Shown here: one piece after another, positions 11,160 through 22,059 of the stretch
How the letters are laid out: each line of letters begins with the position of its first letter
How positions within the stretch are numbered: the stretch's first letter is position 1
Assembly: GCA_036936605.1 (NCBI GenBank)
Contig: JAUPFV010000005.1
Span: 154,939,195-155,003,194 of the forward strand
DNA length: 64,000 nt
From: Limnanthes douglasii subsp. nivea
Lineage: Eukaryota; Streptophyta; Magnoliopsida; Brassicales; Limnanthaceae
Reading direction: 5' to 3'
The notes under the pieces: model-generated
Told to the model about the DNA's origin: nothing
Database searches by the model: none
Seen by the model: the letters and a program-made list of their open reading frames with translations, nothing else
Made by a program: the position numbers and the translations under genes

Positions 11160-13520
11160 TTTGGCTTGTATTTAGACATTGCTAGATACAATATAATGAG
11201 ATTGCTAGTACATTTTATTGGATTGCCAGATGAACTCAGAAGACATTTTACAGGCATCTGAAGATTTAACGAACATGATACGATTGCTGTGTAAAGGATG
11301 CGATTTTCGGCTTGTATTTAAACATTGCTAGATACGATATAATGAGATTGCAAGATACATTTATTGGATTTTCAGATGCACTCAAAATACATTGCTAGAC
11401 ACACTAATACAACATTTCTAGATACACTAATACCACATGGCTAGACACACTAGTATAACATTGCTAGACACACAAATACAACATTGCTAGATATGAGAAT
11501 TGTTACTGCGATTGTAATTCGAATATCGCATTGCTAGATACATTGATATGAGTTTGCTAGATACACTAATCTCACTTCTTACATTGCGATTGTGCTTAAT
11601 AAATACCTTTACAACTGCTTCCTGGAACTACTGACTCTCTAATCCTTAGTGATACCGTAAATAAAGGCATTGCTACTGTAAACATCCATTGAACACCCAA
11701 AAAAAACTAACAGCATAATTATAAAATAGATTAAAAAATTAAATAGTGGCTTTACAAATTCCAAGTACAACAACCCTCCCAAAAAATAGAATATCTCAGA
11801 GGGTGGGTCTATTTTTGCCAATAAAACAAAAAAAACATACTAAATCAAAAAACATGCTGCATGAACTCCAATAAGATCAGTCTGAATACTAGTTACATGA
11901 CATTGCTAGATACAAGTTATATGACATTGCTATAACGAGTTATCACACATTGCTAGATACAAGTTATATGATATTGCTAGATACTAGTTATATGACATTG
12001 CTAGATACTAGTTGTATGACATTACTGGATACTTTATTACCACATTTCTAGATATCAATTATGACATTGCTAGATACGTAGTAACTGTTAAATGGTTGGA
12101 TACACCAGGAATAGCACGATCTTGCTTGATACATTAATAATACATATTAGTATTTGGAAATGACATCTTATGTACCTAATTACCAAACATATTAGCACTT
12201 GGTACCCTGATGGCATTGTTAGATATGAGTTATATGACATTTTTATATACGAGTTATATGACATTGCTAGATACGACGTTATGACATTACTATAGACGAC
12301 GTTTTGACATTGCTGGATACAAGTTATCTGACATTGCTATATAAGAGTTATCTGACATTGCTAGATACTTTATTAATGTGTTGCTATATACGGTTATATG
12401 ACATTGTTATATACGAGTTATATGAAATTTCTATATACGACGTTATGACATTGTTATATACGAGTTATATGAAATTTCTATATACGACGTTATGACATTG
12501 CTAGATATGAGTTAGATGACATTGCTAGACACGTTCTTACGACATTGCTAGATATTCAATTATGACATTGCTATATACGAGTTATATGACATTACTATAT
12601 ACGAGTTACATGACATTTCTAGATACGACGTTATGACATTGCTAGATACGAGTTATATGACATTGCTAGACACGTATTACGACATTGCTATATATTCAAT
12701 TATGACATTGCTATATACATGAAAAATACATCGCTAGATACACGTAATCTGACATTGCTAGATGCATTGAAAATGACAATAATGAGTTATTGTCCCAACA
12801 CTAACGTTTAAAATATATATGTACAAACATCATTCAATTTATAATGAATTACACAATTATACGGTTGACCAGATAAACTATTTCAAAATCAAATATAACT
12901 ACCATCATCTGTTTGGGTTTCACTAACAAAAATAAAGAATCAAATAACTTACACACATTGTTAGATATATGGAAAGACATTGCTACACATTGCTACACAT
13001 TGTTATACATATTGCAGACATTGCTAGACATATTTCAGACATTGCTAGCCATATTTAAGACAGTTGTAGACATATTTCAGACATTGCTAGACACATTGCT
13101 GACATTGCTAGACATATTTGCAGACATTGCTAGACGTATTGCATGTTAGTGTACACATATTCCGAACATTGCTACACATTGCCATAAATTTTGCAGACAC
13201 TGCTAGACATGAACAACATTGAATGAATTGTTGTACATATTCTGCCAATACTTGTTTAACTGTAAACATTGCTAGATACGACCAACATATCACAGTGAGG
13301 ATGCGATTCATGTAAAACCATCAACTAACCATCAACATATCACACAACAACACGTCTACATTGCTAGACGTGTTGTATGTTACTGTAAACACACTACTGA
13401 CATTGCTAGACATGGCAACACAGATTGCATGCATTGCTAGATATGTACAACATTTCATGCATATGATGCAAATACTTCCTGAAACAGATACATTGCTAGA
13501 TATGGCTACAAATTCACGAT
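11160..13520 (+). repeat. CATTGCTAGATA minisatellite array of MULE-A
   Basis: Dozens of imperfect units of about 24 bp built on ACATTGCTAGATACGAGTTA, all in plus orientation. The densest part is 11,390-12,780 (variants ...GATACGAGTTATATG and ...GACACACTAATAC). A second cluster lies at 12,950-13,520 (GCTAGACATATTTCAGAC type). Spacer lengths vary; the core CATTGCTAGA is the most constant part. Open frames here come from the repeat period being a multiple of three and are not genes. Confidence 0.85.
12156..12215 (+). repeat. Internal copy of a MULE terminal sequence
   Basis: GGAAATGACATCTTATGTAC and the following 40 bp ('ACCAAACATATTAGCACTTG') repeat the first 60 bp of the MULE ends at 10,094 and 20,993, but in the middle of the minisatellite. 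The preceding 'ACATATTAGTATTT' matches a more internal part of the left TIR, so it is a fragment of tandemly arranged terminal sequence. Confidence 0.6.
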
Positions 13521-13726
13521 GAGGTTGCGATTCTTGACAAAAAAATAACTAACCACTACCTGCTCCATCGGCATTCTCCGATATCAACATCGACACTAAT
13601 ATAACAACTATACTACCACCCAAACATCTTTAACTCTTAACTAACACATGAAATGTCAAGAAAAAACAACGACATCTCAATAGAAAAAGTAACATCAACA
13701 TAGAACTGCAGAAATTAAGAAAAAAC
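13356..13726 (+). repeat. Direct repeat, copy 1 (inside MULE-A)
   Basis: A 371-bp segment repeated at 14,233-14,602. Shared landmarks are 'CTACATTGCTAG.CGTGTTG', 'GCAAATACTTCCTGAAA', 'CCATCGGCATTCTCCGATAT', 'AACTGCAGA.ATTA'. It contains three or four minisatellite units plus about 200 bp of unique sequence. Identity is roughly 85% by eye. Confidence 0.75.
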
Positions 13727-13740
13727 TACATATAACATCA

Positions 13741-13938
13741 GCCTAAATATGGCCTTCACTTCCTTCGTAGTTAGCTTAACATACTTACGACCTATCTTGA
13801 AAGCCTTCCTTTTCACATCGTAAAAACTACAAATTCCCTCGATCAAGTTGTGGAACTTTTTCAGCTTCAGATTCTCATTCCTTACGTCGAACGATGTTTT
13901 CGGAAACGTATCGAACGGTGGTGTCTCTTGCAGCTTCT
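13741..13938 (-). pseudogene. DUF1985-like exon fragment captured in MULE-A
   Basis: The minus strand holds an open stretch of about 60 codons containing 'KKFHNLIEGICSFYDVKRKA' and 'FKIGRKYVKLTTKEVKAIF'. The pattern 'hydrophobic-x-GRKxVxLTxxEVxxIF' is typical of the DUF1985 / plant-mobile-domain type proteins that travel with plant MULEs, often beside Ulp1-like proteases. It ends in a stop shortly after 13,741 and has no start codon of its own, so it is a single exon piece. It lies between the two direct-repeat copies at 13,356 and 14,233. The domain call rests on one motif and is tentative. Confidence 0.4.
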
Positions 13939-14232
13939 ATGTGTTCTGCTGTAATTAAATCCCGTCTTCAAAGGTTGATTATACTGACTAAGCCTGACCT
14001 GTAGAATACGCCCGTCTTAGTCATGTTTGCCTGCATATATCCCGATTTCGAGTCAACTTAATCATAATCCTTACATCACAGTAGTAACATCTCTTTCAAT
14101 CATCATGCAATAACACAAAAAACTATGCACAATCCATAGACATTACCAATCAAACACTCCACTGGTGCAACTAACCAAAAAACAACATCAGGCTTACTTC
14201 ACACACATTGCTAGACATGAATAAGATTCACG

Positions 14233-14602
14233 ACTACATTGCTAGGCGTGTTGTGTGTTACTGTAAACACACTACCGACATTGCTAGATATGGCAACACA
14301 TATTGCATACATTGCTAGATATGTACAACATTTCCTGTATATGAGGCAAATACTTCCTGAAATACATAAATTGCTAAATATGGCTACAAATTCACAACGA
14401 GGTTGAGATTTTCTAAAAAAAAAACTAACCACTACTTGTTCCATCGGCATTCTCCGATATGACTGCCGATACTAACATAACAACTACGTTATCACCCAAC
14501 CATATTTAGCTCCTAACTAACACACAGAATGTCAGGAAAAAACAACGACATTTCAATAGCAAGAAATAACATCAACATAGAACTGCAGACATTAGGAAAA
14601 AA
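14233..14602 (+). repeat. Direct repeat, copy 2 (inside MULE-A)
   Basis: Second copy of the segment at 13,356-13,726, same orientation, 877 bp downstream. The duplication brackets the DUF1985-like exon piece, as if that piece was inserted together with an internal duplication. Confidence 0.75.
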
Positions 14603-14799
14603 CGTTACTCGAGAACTTCGAACTGTCCATTACAATACTTAGATACATGTTGCTATATAAAGTGCCTCGTCCGGCCAAAATAAGACTCGACAGTGTACTC
14701 TAGGACAGTAAATTGCAATGTCCGGCGACAAAAAAACCACCATAAAATCGAAACTAACCTCTTCGAATATAACCATACAGGGAACTGTATCGCAACCAC

Positions 14800-15084
14800 C
14801 GTGCGTCGCCGGCAACGTCCTCTTTTCACTGATGATCGGTGTCAGAAAGTGATATCGTCGCCTGAACGGTTGGTTCACGTTTGGGTTGAAGTTGTTTTTT
14901 GGGTTCGCTCTCGGTTTTTGTGTTTCTCTCTCCTCAAAGTGGGTTGTAACCAAATTGCCCCTTTTTATACCATAGAGGGTATTTTTGTCCAAATTATGGT
15001 TCTAGGTATTTTATGACACTAGTCTAAAATTGGATACCATTTTGGTATTGCATACTTGAGTAGGTATTTATGGGTACTATTCTC
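14800..15084 (-). repeat. Right terminal inverted repeat of MULE-A
   Basis: Read inward from 15,084 it begins GAGAATAGTACCCATAAATA. Its first 145 bp align along their whole length with the left end of MULE-B (15,535-15,680): 'CATAAATACCT.CTCA', 'AATACCAAA', 'CATAAA.TAC.T', 'GGTATAAA', 'CCCACTTT'. Then follow a GAGAGAG leader and CCGGCGACG-type sequence, the same layout as the other ends. Confidence 0.7.
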
Positions 15085-15534
15085 TTTTAATTATTATGAT
15101 TTAATGTACTTTTTTATTAATAAAAAAAAATATACTAATATATAATTGAAAAGGGAACATATTTTTTGTGAATATTACATAATATATACAGACGTCAAAA
15201 TCCATTTTTCTTTTCCATTTTCGATTATGATATAAAAAATTTGGTTAATTTTTTTTTAAAATAACTTTAGTTACAGTATTTTTATTTTTAGTTTCTTTTA
15301 TACATCGATAACAATTGGTCGGGTTCGGGGTGATCCGCTTGAGCCCGTCATTTTTTTACTTGAACTATATTCTGGTTTGATTCGTTTCGGGTTTAATATT
15401 TTTGAGCCTGAGTCCGACCCGCACGTGTCCGCGGGTTAGTCGGAGTTGACATGCAAAGAATATTTTTATCATTTGGATTTTTGAAGTGGTTTTATTTTTT
15501 AATATATACAAAAATTAAAATGTAAACTTTTTAA
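15085..15534. other. Spacer between MULE-A and MULE-B
   Basis: The host sequence left between the two insertions, including one TSD copy from each (15,085-15,093 and 15,526-15,534). It is AT-rich except for 15,320-15,450, which has words like GGGTTCGGGG and GAGCCTGAGTCCGACCCG. A similar style occurs at 21,535-21,710. No gene. Confidence 0.6.
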
Positions 15535-15780
15535 GATAAAACTACTCATAAATACCTTCTCATTTGTCTAATACCAAACTACTAACCAAGAATGGAATAG
15601 TTTCATAAAGTACTTCCGCTAGAAAATAGACAAAAAAACCTCATAGGGTATAAATATGCTCATTTAGCTTGAAGCCCACTTTTTTTTCACCTATATGTCG
15701 GACTTTTGGGTTCTTATTTCCCTCAAATTTGATTTTCATAATTTTAAAGAGAGAGAGAGAAACGACACCGCATACACAAC
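15535..15780 (+). repeat. Left terminal inverted repeat of MULE-B
   Basis: Starts GATAAAACTACTCATAAATA. A TATA-like 'GGGTATAAATATG' occurs at about 15,648 and a GAGAGAGAGA leader at 15,748. After 15,780 comes 'CCGGCGACCACTGG' (15,860) and a possible donor GTAAGAAAT near 15,952, again suggesting a built-in promoter and 5' leader reading into the element. Confidence 0.7.
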
Positions 15781-16399
15781 ACATCGTAAACCTATTTTAT
15801 CGACGAAACCTACTTAGTAACAGACCGATCAACCGTCGCCCACCGTGAAATAGTCCGGCGACCACTGGTAACTATAACATACCTAATGTCCGAATCCGTC
15901 TAGTATTTTCTTCCCTGGAGTTGTGGGTCAGAAGTCGATATACGATTACAGGTAAGAAATTTTTGAACCCAACCGTCTTGTTTACCGGTAAAAATACTGA
16001 CGACAACCATAAGTTTCCTGGTGAGAACCCTTAACACCCTCTACCATAATTTTGTAAGCCTGTGGAGTCATTTTGGCGCCAGAGTTCCCGTTCCGAATTC
16101 GATAGATAAGTACATGTAGTTTTTTTTGAGCTGATTAACGAAAATGATGTTATTGATCATGTTAGATGTTCTAGTTGCTTATAGAGTCCTTGAAACAAAA
16201 TTATTTGGTCTCTGTTTTTTCCACTTTATCCAATATAGTTTGTAGCTTGCTTATGATCTTCATTTATGGATTTCATTTTGAAACCTCAAACACTTGGTAT
16301 TCTGGTTTTTTCAGTTCGACACGTATAGTTCATGGGTTTGTTACGATATTGAGTTCTGGTTTGATTTTAAATTTTGTGTGTGGTTGGTTTCAACTCTGA

Positions 16400-17460
16400 T
16401 GCTAGATTAGTTTTAGAAATGTAAGTAGAAGATGCTAGATTAGTTGTAGAACTGTAGGTAAAAGATGCCAGATTAGTTTTAGAATTGTAGGTAGAGGATG
16501 CTAGATTAGTTTTAAAACAATGCTAGATAAGACCATAGATGATAATGCCAAATTGGTTTTGTCATGCTAGATTGTGAGTAAATGCTAGATTAGTTTTTGA
16601 ACATTGCTAGATAAAACCATAAATGATACTACTATATTGGTTTTGTCATGCTAGATTGTGAGTAAATGTAGATTATTTTTAAAACATTGCTAGATAAGAC
16701 CATATATGATAATGCTAGATTGGTTTTAACATACTAGATTGTGAGTAAAATAGGTCATGCTAGATTGTTTTTATCATCATAGATTGGTTTTGCATTTTCC
16801 CTTTTTGAGTGAAAATTGTCATGGTTATATTTTCATTGCGATTCTAGTCGATTTAACTGTTGATAGATATGACTATGATTGCTAGATATGACCATGATTG
16901 TAATTGTTGTACAACATTTCTAGATATGACCATGATTGTAATTGTTGTATAACATTTCTAGATATGACCATGTAACACATTGCTAGATTGGGTGTGTTAA
17001 TGATAATGAGATATTTTATCTAACACATTGGTTCTTTGTGTCAACCAATATGAATATGTATATGACATTGCGATTTAAGACCATGATTTTCAGATATGAC
17101 CATGCTTGTAACTTTTGCATAACATTGCTAGATATGACCATGGTTGTTAGAGATGACAATGATTTCTAGATATGACCATGTTTGTAACTGTTGCATACCA
17201 TTGCTAGATATGACCATGGTTGCTAGTAATGTTATGATAACTCTTTGCTAGATTAGGGGTATAACATCGCGATTGTATTGTCATTGTTATTTTTCTAGAT
17301 TGTAGTCCGTTACATAACATTGCTAGATATGATAACACTTTGCTAGATTGGGGTATGACATTGCTAGATTGTAGTCTGTGACATAACATTGCTAGATTGT
17401 AGTCTGTGGCATAACATTTCTTAATATTATAATGTTGCATAACATTTCGAGATATGATAA
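16400..17460 (+). repeat. Minisatellite arm of MULE-B, plus orientation
   Basis: Repeats of CATTGCTAGATATGACCATG type, with variants 'GATGCTAGATTAGTTTTAGA' at the left (16,400-16,760) and 'GCTAGATTGTAGTCTGTGAC' at the right (17,280-17,420). The repeat family is the same as in MULE-A, but the part following the core differs (ATGACCATGATTG instead of ACGAGTTATATG). Confidence 0.85.
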
Positions 17461-18839
17461 CACTTTACTGATTCGAACTTGTACGATGCAATGTAATTGT
17501 GCATTTCATGTTTTTATGTTGATTACTAAGTTATAAACAAGCTGTATTGTGTACTTAATTCACTTATTTTAGATGTTTTGGTAGTGGTTGACTGTATATA
17601 ATATGGTATACAGTTTTCAGTATGGCAGGTTGATGATGCAATTTTTGCTGCAGAGGATGTTATTTTTGATATTTTCAAGCAAGATAAATGAGGCCACAAA
17701 AATGCGAGATGAGTGTAGGTTTAGAACGATGAACATGCGTCTTACGAGTTTAAGACTATTACGTTTTTCGTGTAAATATAATATATGATTTTTGTACGTT
17801 AACATAGTTTCTTGGTATTATTAACCATGCTAGATTGGTTCAAACTTTTTTATGCAACCGTAGGATATCTTAGCCTACTACAATCGCGAAGACATATTTA
17901 TGAAGTTTAATCGCAATGATGTTGAAGTAAACTGCAATCGCAATAATTCAAAACTTAACAAGTAGCATCATATACTGTAATACACGTAATTCGCATATTA
18001 GAATAACTTATCTAGCAAATTAAAGGACAAGTGGTTTAAACATAACATGCATTAAGTAATGAATCGTATGATTAGATGAACTTATCTAGAAAATTACAAT
18101 ACAAGTGGTTTAAACATAACACGTGAGTCTCATGATAAATATAAATTATTTAGCAGAGTACAATACAAGTGGTTTCAACATTGAAGAGTTTTAGGAATGT
18201 CCAGGGGTGATTATGCGATACGAGGATTACTTAGTGACAATTTGGTGATACAGAAATCTCTTAGTGTCAATTTTAGAGAGAGAAAGTGAGAGTTATTAGG
18301 TTATGTAGAGAGAGAAAGTGTCATATTATTCATCTCGGGATTTGTGAAGCGTGTGTGGTCCTTTTATAGTACAATTGTGGACCCCACACGCTTTAACTCC
18401 TTTTAATTACATCTTTTAGTCCCTGCATTTTACTTTCTTCCTATTCTGGCTACTTCTTTATATAGCTTATACAATTTAGTCCTTGCACAGTTTTCCCTAT
18501 ACAATTTAGTCCTTACACAATTTTCCCTATGCGTTTTCCTCCTATCGTACTTTTTCTTTGTTATTTTCTCCTGTCATGTTTCTTCTTTACACTTTTTTCT
18601 TTGTCTTTTATTCTTCCTTATCAAACATAACACAAAAATGCATGTTTTATATTACACAACAAACACAAATTCAAAATGGAGTGCAACAGGTTCTTCTATT
18701 ATGTCCTGTTTTTAAACAACGACCACACCGCAACTGGCTAGTTTTTACTTCTCCTCTAGATGGAATTTGTTTATTCTTATGTCGTGCGTTGTACAAGTTT
18801 GAGTTAGTAAGTTGTATTTCCCACCACAAGCAACAATGT
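17461..18839. other. Unique core of MULE-B between the arms
   Basis: No recognised protein. A stretch at 17,620-17,790 has exon-like composition ('VDDAIFAAEDVIFDIFKQD') but no family match. Positions 18,005-18,180 carry three copies of a unit with 'ACAAGTGGTTTAAACATAAC'. Positions 18,240-18,330 hold two GAGAGAGAAAGTG blocks beside a perfect-looking 'GTGTGTGG...CCACACGC' inverted motif (18,350-18,390). The 96-codon frame at 18,558-18,848 is hydrophobic at its start but unsupported. Confidence 0.5.
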
Positions 18840-20230
18840 GTTACATAGAAAATTGAATTATCATTAATACACCCAATCTAGCAATGTGTTACATTGAAAA
18901 TCTAGAAATGTGTTACATAGAAAATCGCAATCAATTATGATCATATGTAGCAATGTTATACAACATACTATAATCTAGAAAACTAGCAATGACATTACAA
19001 TCGCAATGTCATACCCCAATCTAGCAAAGTGTTATCATAGCATTGCTAGCAACCATGGTCATATCTAGCAATGATATGCAACAATTACAATCATGGCCAT
19101 ATATAGCAATCATGGTCAGATCTAGCAAACTAGAAATGACACTACAATCGCAATGTCATACTCCAATCGGAATGACAGTATACTTATGGATAAAGTATCT
19201 CACATAGTCATATTGACACATAAATCGCAAAGTCATATCTAACATGGTACTACCTAGCAGTTATGGGCATATCTAGACATGTTATGCAACAATTACAAAC
19301 TTGGTAATATCTGGCAATCATTGTCACCTCTAGCACCCATGGTCATATCTATCAATGTTATGCAAAAGTTACAAGATCTAACAATCATGGTCATAAATCA
19401 CAATGTCATATGCCTATTCCTATTGGCAACCATAAAGCACCAATGTGTTACATAGAATATATTATTATCATTAACACACATAATCTAAAAATGTGTTACA
19501 TGGAAATCATGGTCGTATCTAGTAATCATGCATGGCATATCTAGCAATCATCGTCATATCTAGCAATGTTATGCAACAAATACAATCATGGTTAGAACTA
19601 GCAATCATGGTCATATATAGCAGTCATATTTTAAGGTGTAGTGTAAGCATGGTCATATCTAGCAACCATGGTCGTATCTAGTAATCATGGACATATCTAG
19701 CAATCATGGCAACAGTTACACTCGTGGTTATATCTAACAATCATTGTCATATCTACCAATCATATTTTAAAATGTAGTCTAACCATGGTCATATCTAGAA
19801 AACATAGTCATATCTAGTAATCATGGTCATGTCTAGTAATTATGGTCATATATAGCAATCATGGTTATATCTAGCAATGTTATGCAACAATTAAAATTAT
19901 GGTCATATGTAGCAATCATGGTCATATCTAGCAATCATGTTTTAACGTGTAGTGTATTCATGGTCATATCTACCAATCATGGTCATATCTACCAATCATG
20001 GTCATATATACCAATCATGGTCATATCTACCAATCATGGTCATATCTACCAATTATGGTCATATCTAGCAATCATATTTTAGGGTGTAGTGTAATCATGG
20101 TAATTTCTACCAATCATGGCCATATCTAGCAAATTTTATGCAACAGTTACAATTATGGTCATATATAGCAATCATGGTCATACGGTTAACACATAAATCG
20201 CAATGTCATACAGTTAACACATAAAATCGC
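18840..20230 (-). repeat. Minisatellite arm of MULE-B, minus orientation
   Basis: Reverse complement of the plus arm: units such as CAATCATGGTCATATCTAGC. The cleanest run is 19,960-20,070, where 'CAATCATGGTCATATCTAC' repeats about five times almost unchanged every 20-21 bp, so part of it has homogenised recently. Together with 16,400-17,460 it could fold into a long imperfect hairpin. Confidence 0.85.
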
Positions 20231-20689
20231 AATATCGTCTACCTATTCCTAAATCTTATCCTCTTCGGCTAAACTCGCATCATGTTCCTGCAACTCAAAA
20301 ATCTGTACCCATGCTACTAGAAAGCGTATAAAACCACGATTATACAATAAATACAACTGTAGACACGTTTAAACCTCATTGAGGTTATAAATCAACTTAA
20401 ATACAAAATATAGTGATGTTACAATTTCTAGTTGAGCTGAAAAAAAATGAACAAATATATACTGAGATGGAGTAAGAAGCTTACCTTCGAAGTCACTTTC
20501 CTAAGTGAAACTAGATGTGGTCAGGAAACTAGCAAGTGGTTGATGGTATTCCGACGAAACTAGCCGTGGACAAAAAGTCTGTTAATTAGTATTCTGGCGG
20601 CCTGAAGTTGAGTAGGAACGTACCTCAGTGGATCGGAAAACAGTTAGCAGGTGGTTGACGGTGGTGTAAAGGTGGCTACCGGAATGACC

Positions 20690-20993
20690 ACACCGGAATA
20701 GTTCGTTAAATTTTTTGGGGTTTCTTTGGAAAACGAGTATTTGATTAGGGTAAGAGAAATAGAGAGAGACAGCTGGTTAGAAATTCAATTTCAAATCTCT
20801 GATTGGGTGGAAATATGAGCCTTTTCTTTACAAAAAAAATCTTATATAGTTAGTTGAGGGTAGTTAGGGTATTAAAAAAAAGGATATTGAAAGAAATTAT
20901 TTTAATGAGATGGGTATTAAGTAAGTATTAACCCATTTTTGGGTACTAAGTGACAATATGTTTGGTGAGTAGGTACTTACGGTGTCATTTTCC
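20690..20993 (-). repeat. Right terminal inverted repeat of MULE-B
   Basis: Read inward it begins GGAAAATGACACCGTAAGTA and matches the left end of MULE-A for about 220 bp. It continues into a CTCTCTCT leader, then 'ATTCCGGTGTGGTCATTCCG' and further in a GTAAGCTT donor-like site near 20,480 and a T-rich CAG acceptor-like site near 20,430. Confidence 0.75.
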
Positions 20994-21002
20994 ACTTTTT
21001 AA

Positions 21003-22050
21003 ACCAAAACAAATATACTTAAATAAATCATTAAATATTACTCAAATAAAAAAATATAAACCTTTACAAAAACAAGAAATATAAAATATGTCTTAAATAA
21101 TGTGAAATAAAACATTAAAATAAACATAAACATTTATAACAATGTTTTCATGTTCATATTAATCGTAAAAATCATGAAGAAAATTTTAAAATATCGATAT
21201 TAAATGTGACATTGATTTTGGTGGCAAACTTAGCACATATCAAAATGTTAGATTAATTAATAAAGATTATTGATAAATTTATATTAAAATAAATGAATAA
21301 ATATAGCCATTCAAATATTATTGATTAAGTTTAGTGAGAGAATCCAATTATTATATATATATATATATATATATTATTGAAAATTATATTTAGTAGAAGA
21401 ATCTAATTAGTAATTATTGGAATTACAGAATTATATATTATTGGAAATAAGTTTTTTTAGTAATTAGTAATTTGTTTTATATTATTATTATTATTATTAT
21501 TATTATTTATATATATATATATATATATATTTTATATCTTCGGGTCAGGTATGGTTGGAAAACTAAAAATCCATACTCGATCTGATCCGTATACGGGTCA
21601 TAATTTTATTTCCGTATCCGGTCAATTATAAGTACGGGCTGAGAAAGCCCAACCAAATCAGACCAGTTTGGGCCCATTTGGATCTGCTCAGACCAACATT
21701 GCCATCCCTATATATAATATTATTTTGCTTATATACTATTAAAATTGATTTTTTTATATCGAAATATATTATACCGTATTTTAATTATACTATGTATTTT
21801 TCGGTTAATTTGATATATATAAATTAATATGATCTTATTTTTGTAGTTATTGGTAATTGGAGTAGGCTTTTTTTAGTTATTGTTTTATAGATAGTTAGGA
21901 TTTTGTGAAAATTTTATATATTTATATTATGTTTTTGTATTTATTGATAAAATTCAAGAACAATTTAAAAAAATCTACATAAATAATATAATTTTAACAT
22001 ATGTTTTAGCTTTAATTCTTATTTTTATTATTACAGATTTTCATATGTTT
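21003..22050. other. AT-rich intergenic DNA with microsatellites
   Basis: No gene. (TA)n occurs at 21,351-21,374 and a compound (TTA)n-(TA)n at 21,480-21,531. Positions 21,540-21,710 hold a less AT-rich block with 'GGGTCAGGTATGG' and 'GTACGGGCTGAGAAAGCCC', similar in style to 15,320-15,450, possibly a diverged repeat. Confidence 0.6.
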
Positions 22051-22059
22051 ATAAATAAT

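Larger units (their letters stand above)
10094..15084. mobile_element. MULE-A: Mutator-like element with captured gene and minisatellite
   Basis: Transposon of 4,991 bp flanked by an exact 9-bp direct repeat, TTTTAATTA, at 10,085-10,093 and 15,085-15,093. A 9-bp target duplication is the hallmark of Mutator elements. Its two ends, read inward, share the spacing of a TACCTA block at positions 19-24 and resemble the ends of MULE-B; the left end (10,094-10,310) matches the right end of MULE-B over about 220 bp. Contents from left to right: a promoter-like TIR, a captured beta-carotene hydroxylase fragment, a long CATTGCTAGATA-type array, a duplicated 370-bp segment bracketing a DUF1985-like exon piece, and the right TIR. 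No transposase is recognisable, so it is non-autonomous. Confidence 0.85.
15535..20993. mobile_element. MULE-B: Mutator-like element with two opposed minisatellite arms
   Basis: Transposon of 5,459 bp with an exact 9-bp target duplication ACTTTTTAA at 15,526-15,534 and 20,994-21,002. The first 28 bases of the two ends align without gaps and end in TACCT(T/A)CTCA. Inside, a plus-orientation minisatellite arm (16,400-17,460) faces a minus-orientation arm of the same family (18,840-20,230), with about 1.4 kb of unique sequence between them. No transposase or other recognised gene is present. It belongs to the same family as MULE-A, because ends, leader layout and minisatellite core are shared. 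Confidence 0.85.

Noticed and set aside
11390..12780. CRISPR-like regular short repeats
   Set aside because: Repeats are imperfect, spacer length varies, there are no unique spacers and no cas genes, and the context is a plant MULE.
15320..15450. Captured gene exon in the spacer between the MULEs
   Set aside because: The GGGTTCGGGG-type words give no conserved peptide in any frame, and similar words recur at 21,540-21,710, so it is more likely repeat DNA.
19861..20082. Open frame with repeated 'MVISTNHGHIYQSWSYI'-type peptide
   Set aside because: It is the minisatellite read in a frame that happens to stay open because many units are a multiple of three; no start context, composition or conservation supports a gene.
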